In this document: positions 1 through 6,491 of the stretch, one piece after another | Position numbering within the stretch: position 1 is the stretch's first letter | How the letters are laid out: every line of letters begins with the position of its first letter | Origin: an uncultured Clostridia bacterium | GTDB taxonomy: Bacteria > Bacillota > Clostridia > Christensenellales > UBA1242 | Assembly (NCBI GenBank): GCA_944381225.1 | Contig: CALWKJ010000032.1 | Span: 1-11,435, forward strand | Length of the DNA: 11,435 bases | Direction of reading: 5' to 3' | Notes under the pieces: generated by a model | What the model was told of the DNA's origin: nothing | Database searches by the model: none | What the model saw: only the letters and a program-made list of their open reading frames with translations | Made by a program: the position numbers and the translations under genes

Positions 1-520
1 CGAATATTGATAACAGCGCACCTATTGCCACTGGTATAAACGCAATTATTGCCATACAAGGCAAAAGCCACAAGTAATATCCAAAAATATATCCACTGGT
101 TAGCCCATATGCAAAAAACAAAGGAAAAATAAAAAACATTGCTCGCATTAATTCATATATGTAAAACACTATAAGCTTTGAAAAAAATATTTGGTCAACA
201 GTTACTGGAAATGTTAATAAAACTTGATTGTCATTTGCAAAATATAAATTTTTCATAAGTGAGTATGTGCAGGAAATTATGGATAACAATTCCATAATAG
301 TAAAAACGATAACTATCACACTTGTTGGTATTGCTTCAACAAGCGAAAATATTCTTAAAAGTTTGCATACATAAAAAATTACATAATAAACAGCTGTTAT
401 GGCAACTAATGCCAACAGCGTTAGTACAATTTTTGAAATTAATGCTTTTTTTGTTCGCGTAAAGCCAAGGTCAACCTTGTCTTTTAGTTGCATGGCAACC
501 AAAGTTTTTAGTGCGTTCAT
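1..520 (-). CDS. ABC exporter permease subunit, 3' part beyond window (partial)
   Basis: An open frame runs from an ATG at 520 to the left edge (173 codons, no stop), so only the N-terminal part is seen. An AAAGGA ribosome-binding site lies just upstream. The protein opens with a short basic cytoplasmic segment (MNALKTLVAMQLKDK, then FTRTKKA) followed by at least four hydrophobic membrane spans, as in permeases that partner an ABC-2-type ATPase. It contains a stretch around LLTFPVTVDQIFFSKL, resembling what I remember of clostridial exporter permeases. It starts 27 bp after the stop of the ATPase fusion gene on the same strand, so the two are almost certainly one operon and one exporter. The substrate cannot be told. 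Family assignment rests on topology and context, not on a catalytic motif. Confidence 0.75.
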   Translation of the reverse strand, partial: MNALKTLVAMQLKDKVDLGFTRTKKALISKIVLTLLALVAITAVYYVIFYVCKLLRIFSLVEAIPTSVIVIVFTIMELLSIISCTYSLMKNLYFANDNQVLLTFPVTVDQIFFSKLIVFYIYELMRAMFFIFPLFFAYGLTSGYIFGYYLWLLPCMAIIAFIPVAIGALLSIF

Positions 521-547
521 ATTTTTCCTTTAATTTTTATTATTTTT

Positions 548-2875
548 TTAATTTTTCTTGTTTTTCTGCTTTTTTAGTTCTTTTTCTTGTAATTTTTTTT
601 CGCGCATGCGTTGTTTTTTTAAGTGTTTTTGATTTTTCTCTTCATTTTTTTCTAACTTGTCCAATTTTAGTTGTTCGCTATCCACCTTAATTGCCTCTAC
701 ATCGCTGTTGTTTATTATATTCATGTAAAAATCTTCCAATGGTTCATTTGAATCTAATATTTCTTTTACCGATTTTACCGTTTGAAGTTGACCTTTTTTT
801 ATAATTCCAATTCTATCGCAAATTCTTTCAACAACATCAATAATGTGGCTTGAAAAAAATACAATATTTCCCTCTTTTGCATGGTTCTTCATGCACTCCT
901 TAACTTGAAATATGCTATTTGGATCAAGTCCTGTTAGTGGCTCATCGAGTATCCATAACTTTGGATTGTGTACTAGTGCCGACATTATTGCTATTTTTTG
1001 CTTCATTCCGTGCGAATAAGTTTTTATTTGATTGTCAAAAGCACCACTTAGTTCAAATAAATTTACATACTTTTCTATGCGTTTATCTCTGTCTTCTTTT
1101 GAAACTTCATACAAATCTGCAATGTAGTTTATGTATTCTCTACCCGTCAATTTTTCATACAAAGCGTAGTGGTCTGGGACAAAACCTATTTGTCTTTTTG
1201 CCATAGTACTTTGCAGTTTTGCATCATATCCACAAATTTCTATTTCTCCACTTGTAATTGGTTGAATACCAACTATTGTTTTTATTATTGTGCTTTTCCC
1301 TGCACCGTTTGGTCCCAAAAATCCAAAAATTTCACCGCCATGCACTTCTAAATTTACGTCTTTAACAGCATAAACTTCGCTTTTTCCATATCTTTTTGTA
1401 AAGTTTCTTAAAATTAACTTGTTTGAATTTTGTTCGTTCATTGGTTTTGTTATCTCCTTTCCATTTAACTTAACTTGAAGTGCCAGCATGTCCAATTTGT
1501 ATTTTTTTCGCCTTTGTGCCATATCTATCATTAAGTCTACATAGACATAACTTTGTTCATACAAAAACCACATACCTGCAGACGCAATAATATAAACAAG
1601 CCAAAATAAAAATTGATATAATGGATACAAGACAAATTTTAATTTTCCAATATAGAATGTCCATGTAAAATCTCTTAAATCCTCTGCCCATCTTCCTAAT
1701 TTTTCAGCAATAAAATCGCTGTTAATAAAGAAAAAGTCAACTGTTCCATAATTAGAAAACCATGCGTTTATAAACATTATTAAAACAAAGTAAACTGTAA
1801 AAGCCGTTGCCGAATATATAAATTCTTTTAATTTTGGCCTTTCATACACATTAAGCGCAACGCAAAGAATAGGCATAAAAAAAGCCATGTAGTGATTGTT
1901 CCAAAATCTTATAATTGCATAACTGAACATGTTTCCAGAAGTATTTGGCATAATCATCGCCAAAAACGCTCCTAAAACATTTATAAAAAATGTAAAATAA
2001 AATAATTTTTTCCATTTAAATATCAAACATAGTGGAATTATGTACATTGCTGTATGACAAAGATGTATAGGCCATTGCGTTGGATTTAACCAAGAAGCAA
2101 ACTTGCTTCCACACATAAATGTAACAAGCGCCCCCAAACTTAAATACAACAAACTAAATTTAATTGTTTGTTCGTCTTTTTTCCTTAGGGCAAAATAAAT
2201 CACTAATGGAATAATTAAGGCAAAGTATAGATATATTCTGTGCCAAAGTGTCAACTCGTCTATTTCGGCATTTGGATTTACATATCCAAACAAAAATTCA
2301 AATGCGTATGCCGGCATTGTTGCTAAAAGCATGGAAAAAACACTTAAAAAAAACATTAATAGCTCTTTTTTTGTGCATTTAAAACTGTGATTGTTAAACC
2401 AAACATAAAAAACATAGAAAATTGAAATGCCAAGTTCTAAACACATCAGTACACTTCTAAATGTAATTTGAGTATATATTTTTGAACCGTCAACACCAGT
2501 TAAAGCAAGAGGTAAAGCCACAAAATTTAATGCTACTATAAAAGCACAAAAAAACTTTACAAACAAATCTAAATATTTAACTTTAAAAAAGGGATATAGC
2601 GTTAACACTAAAATGTTTGCATACATAAACCACACACATACTAAACTTAAAAATGCAAAAAACGTGTTTTTAAATAAATCAGATTGCAATTTAATTATGC
2701 CCATTAAAGATTCTTGTCCCGACATATATCTAACAAAAAACACGCAAACAAGTGTTAGCGAAACAATTTTTAAAATTAGTTGTGTTTTGTTGCTTATTTT
2801 ATTTTTTAAAAATATATAAGTTCCTATTAATATTAAAGATATTGCAACAACAAATAAGTAATAATAAAAAAGCAT
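548..2875 (-). CDS. YwaF/TMEM164-like membrane domain fused to ABC transporter ATPase
   Basis: This 775-residue protein has two parts. Residues 1-450 are strongly hydrophobic with about a dozen membrane spans. The second half of this region (about 205-440) has the pattern of the YwaF/TIGR02206 integral membrane family, with WPIHLCH at 268-274 followed by a spaced series of spans. Residues 487-700 are a complete ABC ATPase: Walker A GPNGAGKST (521-529), signature SHGMKQ (621-626), Walker B LWILDEP (640-646), D-loop GLD, and switch His677. The Q-loop position reads FVPDHY, without Gln, as in some ABC-2 ATPases. Residues 735-775 are a Lys/Glu-rich tail, probably coiled coil. The start ATG at 2875 has AAGGAG four bases upstream. 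The permease gene follows directly. The ATPase role (energising export) is clear; what the fused membrane part does is not. An internal SD and ATG at codon 479 could also yield a free ATPase. Confidence 0.85.
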   Translation of the reverse strand: MLFYYYLFVVAISLILIGTYIFLKNKISNKTQLILKIVSLTLVCVFFVRYMSGQESLMGIIKLQSDLFKNTFFAFLSLVCVWFMYANILVLTLYPFFKVKYLDLFVKFFCAFIVALNFVALPLALTGVDGSKIYTQITFRSVLMCLELGISIFYVFYVWFNNHSFKCTKKELLMFFLSVFSMLLATMPAYAFEFLFGYVNPNAEIDELTLWHRIYLYFALIIPLVIYFALRKKDEQTIKFSLLYLSLGALVTFMCGSKFASWLNPTQWPIHLCHTAMYIIPLCLIFKWKKLFYFTFFINVLGAFLAMIMPNTSGNMFSYAIIRFWNNHYMAFFMPILCVALNVYERPKLKEFIYSATAFTVYFVLIMFINAWFSNYGTVDFFFINSDFIAEKLGRWAEDLRDFTWTFYIGKLKFVLYPLYQFLFWLVYIIASAGMWFLYEQSYVYVDLMIDMAQRRKKYKLDMLALQVKLNGKEITKPMNEQNSNKLILRNFTKRYGKSEVYAVKDVNLEVHGGEIFGFLGPNGAGKSTIIKTIVGIQPITSGEIEICGYDAKLQSTMAKRQIGFVPDHYALYEKLTGREYINYIADLYEVSKEDRDKRIEKYVNLFELSGAFDNQIKTYSHGMKQKIAIMSALVHNPKLWILDEPLTGLDPNSIFQVKECMKNHAKEGNIVFFSSHIIDVVERICDRIGIIKKGQLQTVKSVKEILDSNEPLEDFYMNIINNSDVEAIKVDSEQLKLDKLEKNEEKNQKHLKKQRMREKKLQEKELKKQKNKKN

Positions 2876-2937
2876 TTTTCTCCTTAAAAATTATGTTTTT
2901 ACTATAAATACACATATCACAAATATATATTTATTGT

Positions 2938-3669
2938 CTACATTTTTTTTACAAATTTTGCAACATATTCAACATTGCCATCTCCACCTAAAATTTTAGA
3001 TTTACAAATGTTTTGCAATACTAAATTTTGCATGCTAAAATTTTTTACAACCTTTGTTATAACAAGTTTGTGTATTTTTTCGTCTTTTATAATTCCTTTA
3101 AATTTTTTTGCTATGTCTTTTCCACATTCAAATTGTGGTTTTATTAGCACAACACAAAAATTATTTGGTTTTAATATTTCAGCAATTTTGTGTGAAATTT
3201 TTGTCATAGAAATAAACGAAACATCGCAAACAACAATGTCAACATCACCAAAGTTTTTTGCGTCAATCTCTCTTATGTCAGTATTTTCAATGCATATCAC
3301 GTTTTTATTTTGTCTCAGTTTTAAGGCAAGTTGATTTGATCCAACATCAACACAATAAACTTTTTTGGCTCCATTTTGCAAACAAAAATCAGTAAAGCCT
3401 CCAGTTGAAGCCCCTATGTCTAAAACTATTTTATCCTTTATGTCAAAATTAAAATTTTCCTTCGCACTTTCAAGTTTATATCCAGCCCTAGATACATACG
3501 GACAGACTTTTTTTATTATTTTTATATCCACACTTTCGTCAACCAAACAACTACATTTATTTTCAATTTTTTCATTGACCATTACTGCGTTGTCTTTTAT
3601 TAAGTCTTGTGCTTGTTTCCTTGATTTTACATATTTTTTATTAAATAAAAAAACATCTAATCTTTGCAT
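2938..3669 (-). CDS. tlyA: TlyA family rRNA 2'-O-methyltransferase (S4 + FtsJ-like)
   Basis: The 243-residue protein has an N-terminal S4 RNA-binding domain (about 1-60) and an FtsJ/RrmJ-type SAM methyltransferase domain. The linker motif YVSRAGYKLESA (58-69) and the SAM loop LDIGASTGGFTD (83-94) are typical of TlyA. The K-D-K-E catalytic tetrad of this fold appears present as K65, D149, K177 and E234. TlyA methylates 16S and/or 23S rRNA 2'-OH groups; which sites are used here is unknown. The length is slightly shorter than the usual 260-270. The gene is solitary, without the xseB/ispA/dxs/argR/recN neighbours common in Bacillota. No SD precedes the ATG at 3669; instead a TAAAAT box ends 6 nt before it (possible leaderless start). 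No terminator is visible before the ABC gene 62 bp downstream, so read-through is possible. Confidence 0.92.
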   Translation of the reverse strand: MQRLDVFLFNKKYVKSRKQAQDLIKDNAVMVNEKIENKCSCLVDESVDIKIIKKVCPYVSRAGYKLESAKENFNFDIKDKIVLDIGASTGGFTDFCLQNGAKKVYCVDVGSNQLALKLRQNKNVICIENTDIREIDAKNFGDVDIVVCDVSFISMTKISHKIAEILKPNNFCVVLIKPQFECGKDIAKKFKGIIKDEKIHKLVITKVVKNFSMQNLVLQNICKSKILGGDGNVEYVAKFVKKM

Positions 3670-3675
3670 AACAAT

Positions 3676-3703
3676 ATTTTAACACATCATATTTTATAAT
3701 CAA
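3676..3703 (-). promoter_or_regulatory. candidate promoter of tlyA, leaderless geometry
   Basis: On the minus strand TTGATT (3703-3698), a 16-bp spacer and TAAAAT (3681-3676) are followed by only six bases before the tlyA ATG. Transcription would start at or next to the start codon. This fits the absence of an SD, but the boxes are not perfect and the region is AT-rich. Confidence 0.45.
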
Positions 3704-3728
3704 ACTAAAACATTCGCGAATTATTTAT

Positions 3729-3747
3729 AAATAAAAAAATCTCTGCC
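3729..3747. repeat. 19-bp direct repeat, copy 1 (copy 2 at 3877-3895)
   Basis: AAATAAAAAAATCT(C/T)TGCC occurs at 3729-3747 and 3877-3895 with one mismatch. The similarity continues more loosely on the left, making about 30 bp (around 3717-3747 and 3862-3895). Nearby is a perfect palindrome ATTCGCGAAT (3712-3721), which echoes the AATTCGC hairpin of the cloverleaf element, and a near-tandem pair CTCTGCCCGTT/CTCTACCCGTG (3741-3762). The tlyA-proximal part of this gap therefore looks like a degenerate partial copy of the element next to tRNA-Ala. Confidence 0.6.
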
Positions 3748-3787
3748 CGTTCTCTACCCGTGTATTTGTTTTTCACTGTCTTTGGAG

Positions 3788-3919
3788 ATTATAAAAGAAT
3801 AATTCGCAAGCGAATTTCTCTTTTGAAATCCCTGTGTGATTTCAAAAACTCTACCCTTTGGCGAGATTATTTTTTTAAATAAAAAAATCTTTGCCAAAAG
3901 GTAGAGATTCTTTTATAAT
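3788..3919 (-). repeat. nested inverted-repeat element, cloverleaf-like, abutting tRNA-Ala
   Basis: A perfect 13-bp inverted repeat (ATTATAAAAGAAT at 3788-3800; complement at 3907-3919) encloses three hairpins packed almost without gaps. They are AATTCGC-AA-GCGAATT (3801-3816), TTTTGAAATC-7 nt-GATTTCAAAA (3821-3847), and a 14-bp stem at 3849-3862/3893-3906 whose loop contains a further AT-rich stem. The only non-self-complementary base pair in the 14-bp stem is a G.U wobble on the minus strand but C-A on the plus strand, so the fold suits a minus-strand RNA, i.e. downstream of tRNA-Ala. The last base of the outer arm is the final A of the tRNA CCA end. It could be a tRNA trailer/terminator, a small non-autonomous mobile element, or a structured RNA. 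No family was recognised. Confidence 0.7.
3844..3906 (-). terminator. probable intrinsic terminator of tRNA-Ala
   Basis: On the minus strand a 14-bp stem (CTCTACCTTTTGGC paired with GCCAAAGGGTAGAG, one G.U) is followed directly by TTTTT (3848-3844). The loop is unusually long (30 nt) but can pair internally. It lies 13 bp beyond the tRNA 3' end and is the first hairpin of the larger cloverleaf-like element. Confidence 0.55.
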
Positions 3920-3995
3920 GGTGGAGATTATCGGAATCGAACCGATGACCTCCTGCTTGCAAGGCAGGCGCTCTAGCCAGCTGAGCTAAACCCCC
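3919..3995 (-). tRNA. tRNA-Ala (anticodon UGC)
   Basis: The 77-nt minus-strand sequence folds as a complete tRNA: acceptor GGGGGTT with AATCTCC, D-arm GCTC...GAGC, anticodon stem CCTGC/GCAGG around loop CTTGCAA, and T-stem ATCGG/CCGAT with TTCGATT. The anticodon TGC lies at plus positions 3959-3961. The acceptor contains a G3.U70 pair, the alanine identity element, plus a second G.U at 5-68. Discriminator A and CCA are encoded (3919-3921). The gene is single, with its own promoter upstream and a structured trailer downstream, and is not part of an rRNA operon here. Confidence 0.97.
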
Positions 3996-4007
3996 ATACG
4001 CTAAATA

Positions 4008-4036
4008 ATAGTATCACTATTTTATTGCAATGTCAA
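4008..4036 (-). promoter_or_regulatory. sigma-A-type promoter of tRNA-Ala
   Basis: On the minus strand a perfect -35 TTGACA (4036-4031), a 17-bp spacer and -10 TACTAT (4013-4008) lie 12 bp before the first base of the mature tRNA. This is near-consensus and gives a short 5' leader. Confidence 0.88.
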
Positions 4037-4160
4037 CAACTTTTTCGCTTTTCAAATAATTTCGTTTTTTTACATATTTCTTTTTTATCAATCTCATTAA
4101 TTATAACATCACTTCACACTTATACTCGCTTTTGTTCACAAAAATTTTTATTATGCAACA

Positions 4161-4191
4161 AAAAAAGGCTTACATGTTGTAAACCTTTTTT
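4161..4191 (-). terminator. intrinsic terminator of the prfB-tsaD operon
   Basis: A 14-bp hairpin (4161-4174/4178-4191, 3-nt loop) begins about 14 bp after the tsaD stop. On the minus strand it reads AAAAAAGG.TTTACA/TGTAAG.CCTTTTTT with a U.G wobble, which is C-A on the plus strand, so it terminates minus-strand transcription. Between it and the tRNA promoter (4037-4160) I see nothing but AT-rich spacer. Confidence 0.85.
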
Positions 4192-4204
4192 AAAATTATT
4201 TAAT

Positions 4205-5257
4205 TTATTGTATATTTATCGTTGCTTTTGCCGTTAAATTTAAATCGGCAACCTCTTTGTTTGAAAGTAATTGATAATACGCATATGAACCAATCATTGC
4301 AGCATTATCTGTGCATAAATTTAAACTAGGAACATACATTTTTATTCCGTGTTTATTACATTCTTCTTGCAAAACTTCCTTTAATTTGCTGTTTGCGCCA
4401 ACCCCTCCAGCAACAACGATTTTATTTTGATTAAACTGCTTTACAGCCTTTATTGTTTTGTTTACAAGTTCATCAACAACTTCTTTTTGAAAACTTGCAC
4501 AAATATCTTTAACATTAATTTGGTTGCCTTTTTGTTCTTGATTGTGCACATAGTTTATAACCGCCGTCTTTATGCCACTAAAACTAAAATTATAAGTGTT
4601 TGCTAAAATATTTTTATGTGCAAAAACAATATTTGCCTTTCCTTCTTTTGCCATATTGTCTATTTTAGGGCCTCCTGGGTAACCAAGTCCTATAACTCTT
4701 GCAACTTTATCAAAAGCTTCCCCAACTGCATCGTCAACTGTTGTTCCAATAAGTTCAAAATCTGTATATGTTTTAACATTCACAATCGCCGTATGCCCTC
4801 CGCTAACTAACAAACACAAAAAAGGAGGTTTTAAATCTTCGTATGTTAAATAATTTGCTGCAATATGCCCTTTTATATGGCTTACGGCAATTAATGGCTT
4901 ATGGCTCATATACGCAAGCCCTTTAGCAAAACTAACTCCCACAAGTAAAGCGCCTAAAAGCCCTGCTCCATATGTTACAGCTATTGCGTCAATGTCTTCT
5001 ATTTTTAAATTTGCATCACTGAGTGCTTTTTTGCATACGTTAGATATTGCTGTAATATGATTTCTTGATGCAACTTCAGGAACAACACCTCCAAATCTCG
5101 TGTGTATGTCTATTTGCGTAGCAATTACGTTTGATAGTATTTTTCTTCCGTTTTCAACGATTGCAACGCTAGTTTCATCACAACTCGACTCTATAGAAAG
5201 TATCTTTATTGATTTTTTGCATTTTAATTGCTCAAATGTTTTTTCATCTATTAACAT
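4205..5257 (-). CDS. tsaD: TsaD, tRNA N6-threonylcarbamoyladenosine synthesis protein
   Basis: TsaD transfers the threonylcarbamoyl group from TC-AMP to A37 of ANN-decoding tRNAs, working with TsaB and TsaE (not in this window). The 350-residue protein has the ASKHA-fold motifs: SSCDET (24-29), the metal-binding HIKGH (H127, H131), LVSGGHT (150-156), FSFSGIKTAV (224-233), GGVGANS (284-290) and D317 in CTDNAA. It carries about 17 extra N-terminal residues before the first strand (ILSIESS) compared with most family members, but no later start codon fits. Its SD (TAGGAT) overlaps the TAG stop of prfB; the gap is 9 bp, so the two are translationally close and co-transcribed. A terminator follows. 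Confidence 0.96.
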   Translation of the reverse strand: MLIDEKTFEQLKCKKSIKILSIESSCDETSVAIVENGRKILSNVIATQIDIHTRFGGVVPEVASRNHITAISNVCKKALSDANLKIEDIDAIAVTYGAGLLGALLVGVSFAKGLAYMSHKPLIAVSHIKGHIAANYLTYEDLKPPFLCLLVSGGHTAIVNVKTYTDFELIGTTVDDAVGEAFDKVARVIGLGYPGGPKIDNMAKEGKANIVFAHKNILANTYNFSFSGIKTAVINYVHNQEQKGNQINVKDICASFQKEVVDELVNKTIKAVKQFNQNKIVVAGGVGANSKLKEVLQEECNKHGIKMYVPSLNLCTDNAAMIGSYAYYQLLSNKEVADLNLTAKATINIQ

Positions 5258-5266
5258 AATTCTATC

Positions 5267-6368
5267 CTAATTACTTTTTAATAAATAATCATTTATAAAA
5301 GGCTGAATTTCTCCGTTCATCACGGCCTCGATATTTGATGTTTCATAACCCGTTCTATGGTCTTTAACCAATGTGTAAGGACAAAAAACATAGCTCCTTA
5401 TTTGACTTCCCCATTCTATTTTTTTTATTTCGCCTTTTATGTCATTTAATTTTTTCATCTCGTCTTCTTCTTGTTTTTCAACAAGTTTACTATATAACAT
5501 TTTCATTGCTGTCTCTCTGTTTTGTATTTGACTTCTTTCCGTTTGGCAACTAACAACAAAACCTGTTGGAATGTGCGTTATTCTTATTGCGCTTTCCGTT
5601 TTGTTAACATGTTGACCTCCAGCGCCACTGCTTCGATATGTGTCTATTTTTAAATCTTCGTCGCGTATTTTAATTTCTGGCATTTCTTCTATTTCCGGCA
5701 TTACTTCAACACTTGCAAAACTTGTGTGTCTGCGTGCGTTAGCGTCAAATGGAGATATTCTAACAAGTCTATGCACTCCTTTTTCACATTTTAAATATCC
5801 ATAAGCGTCTTCTCCAACAACTGCAAACGTTATGCTTTTTATTCCTGCCTCATCACCACTTAATTCATCCAATACTTTTATTTTGTATCCTTTTTTTTCG
5901 CTGTACATTTGATACATTCTAAAAAGCATTTGAGTCCAATCTTGAGCTTCGGTTCCACCTGCTCCAGCGTGAAGTGTTATAATGGCATTATTACTGTCGT
6001 ATTTTCCTTTCAAAAGAGTTTCAATTTTAAAATCGGCGAGTTCTGTTTCCAAACTACTCAATTTTTCCGTTAATTGTTTTTCTAATTCTTCATCGTTTTC
6101 AATTTCTAAAATTTCGATTATTGTTTCACAATCGTTTATTTCTTTTTCACATTTGTCAACTCGTTCAATTTTATATTCTTTTGATTTTATTTGTTGTCCT
6201 ACATGTTTACTATTCGATATATCATTATAAAAATCTGGACTTTCTTGTTGAAGCTTCAAATTTTGTAAATCTTTTTTTAATTGAACTAAGTCAAAGACAC
6301 TCCTTTATTATGTTTAGTGTTTCTTTTTGTTTTGATAATTGTTCTTTTACATTTTCAATAATAATCAT
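5267..6368 (-). CDS. prfB: peptide chain release factor 2, with programmed +1 frameshift
   Basis: RF2 releases peptides at UAA/UGA. Translation starts at ATG 6368 (AAGGTGA SD upstream), runs 25 codons and meets TGA at codon 26 (6293-6291) in the slippery context AAGGAG-TGT-CTT-TGA-C. A +1 shift on CTT continues at GAC (6292-6290), giving 366 residues. Without the shift only a 25-residue peptide ending ETLNIIKECL is made. The AAGGAG three bases before CTT is the classical internal SD stimulator. The stop-codon recognition tripeptide SPF falls at 205-207 and GGQ at 250-252, the same numbering as E. coli RF2. Residue 246 is Ser. Ends with TAG at 5267-5269, followed closely by tsaD. Autoregulated: low RF2 favours the shift. 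Confidence 0.96.
6290..6305 (-). promoter_or_regulatory. prfB +1 programmed frameshift site
   Basis: The minus-strand sequence AAGGAGTGTCTTTGAC contains an SD-like AAGGAG, a 3-nt spacer TGT, the slip codon CTT, the in-frame stop TGA and C. This is the conserved prfB recoding signal. The protein reads ...KECL then DLVQLKKD... after the shift. Confidence 0.95.
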
Positions 6369-6392
6369 ATCTTTCACCTTTTTATTGTTAAA

Positions 6393-6421
6393 ATTATAAC
6401 ATCATTCTATATTTTGGTCAA
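6393..6421 (-). promoter_or_regulatory. promoter of prfB-tsaD
   Basis: On the minus strand TTGACC (6421-6416), a 17-bp spacer and a perfect TATAAT (6398-6393) lie 24 bp before the prfB ATG. It is divergent from the promoter of the plus-strand gene at 6492, with 35 bp between the two -35 boxes. Confidence 0.88.
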
Positions 6422-6456
6422 ACGCAAAAAAGTGTTGGTTTTTAACTTTTTTAGTG

Positions 6457-6485
6457 TTGACTTTATTTTTATAAACTGCGATAAT
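6457..6485 (+). promoter_or_regulatory. promoter of the SH3-like membrane protein gene, leaderless geometry
   Basis: TTGACT (6457-6462), a 17-bp spacer and GATAAT (6480-6485) are followed by only AATTAT before the ATG at 6492. The expected start of transcription falls on or beside the A of ATG, and no SD is present. AGTGTTG occurs at 6431 and again at 6453, 22 bp apart, just upstream of and overlapping the -35 box, and could be a regulator site. Confidence 0.7.
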
Positions 6486-6491
6486 AATTAT

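Noticed and set aside
2876..2937. Promoter for the membrane-ABC fusion gene
   Set aside because: Several AT-rich boxes (for example TATAGT) occur but no -35/-10 pair with good spacing, so no promoter was annotated.
3712..3919. CRISPR array, integron attC site or retron msr-msd
   Set aside because: No regularly spaced direct repeats, no attC core sites, and no reverse transcriptase or integrase gene in the window.
3996..4160. Small gene or riboswitch between tRNA-Ala and the tsaD terminator
   Set aside because: The short plus-strand frame here lacks an SD and crosses the tRNA promoter and tsaD terminator; no structured motif was seen.
5267..6259. prfB as a 330-residue gene starting at TTG 6259
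   Set aside because: The frame continues upstream to the GAC after the frameshift site; the SD-supported ATG at 6368 plus the +1 shift gives the full RF2 length.
6339..6491. Longer N-terminus for the SH3-like protein
   Set aside because: This part crosses the divergent promoters and the prfB start and would bury the signal peptide; the MKK signal peptide start at 6492 is far better.
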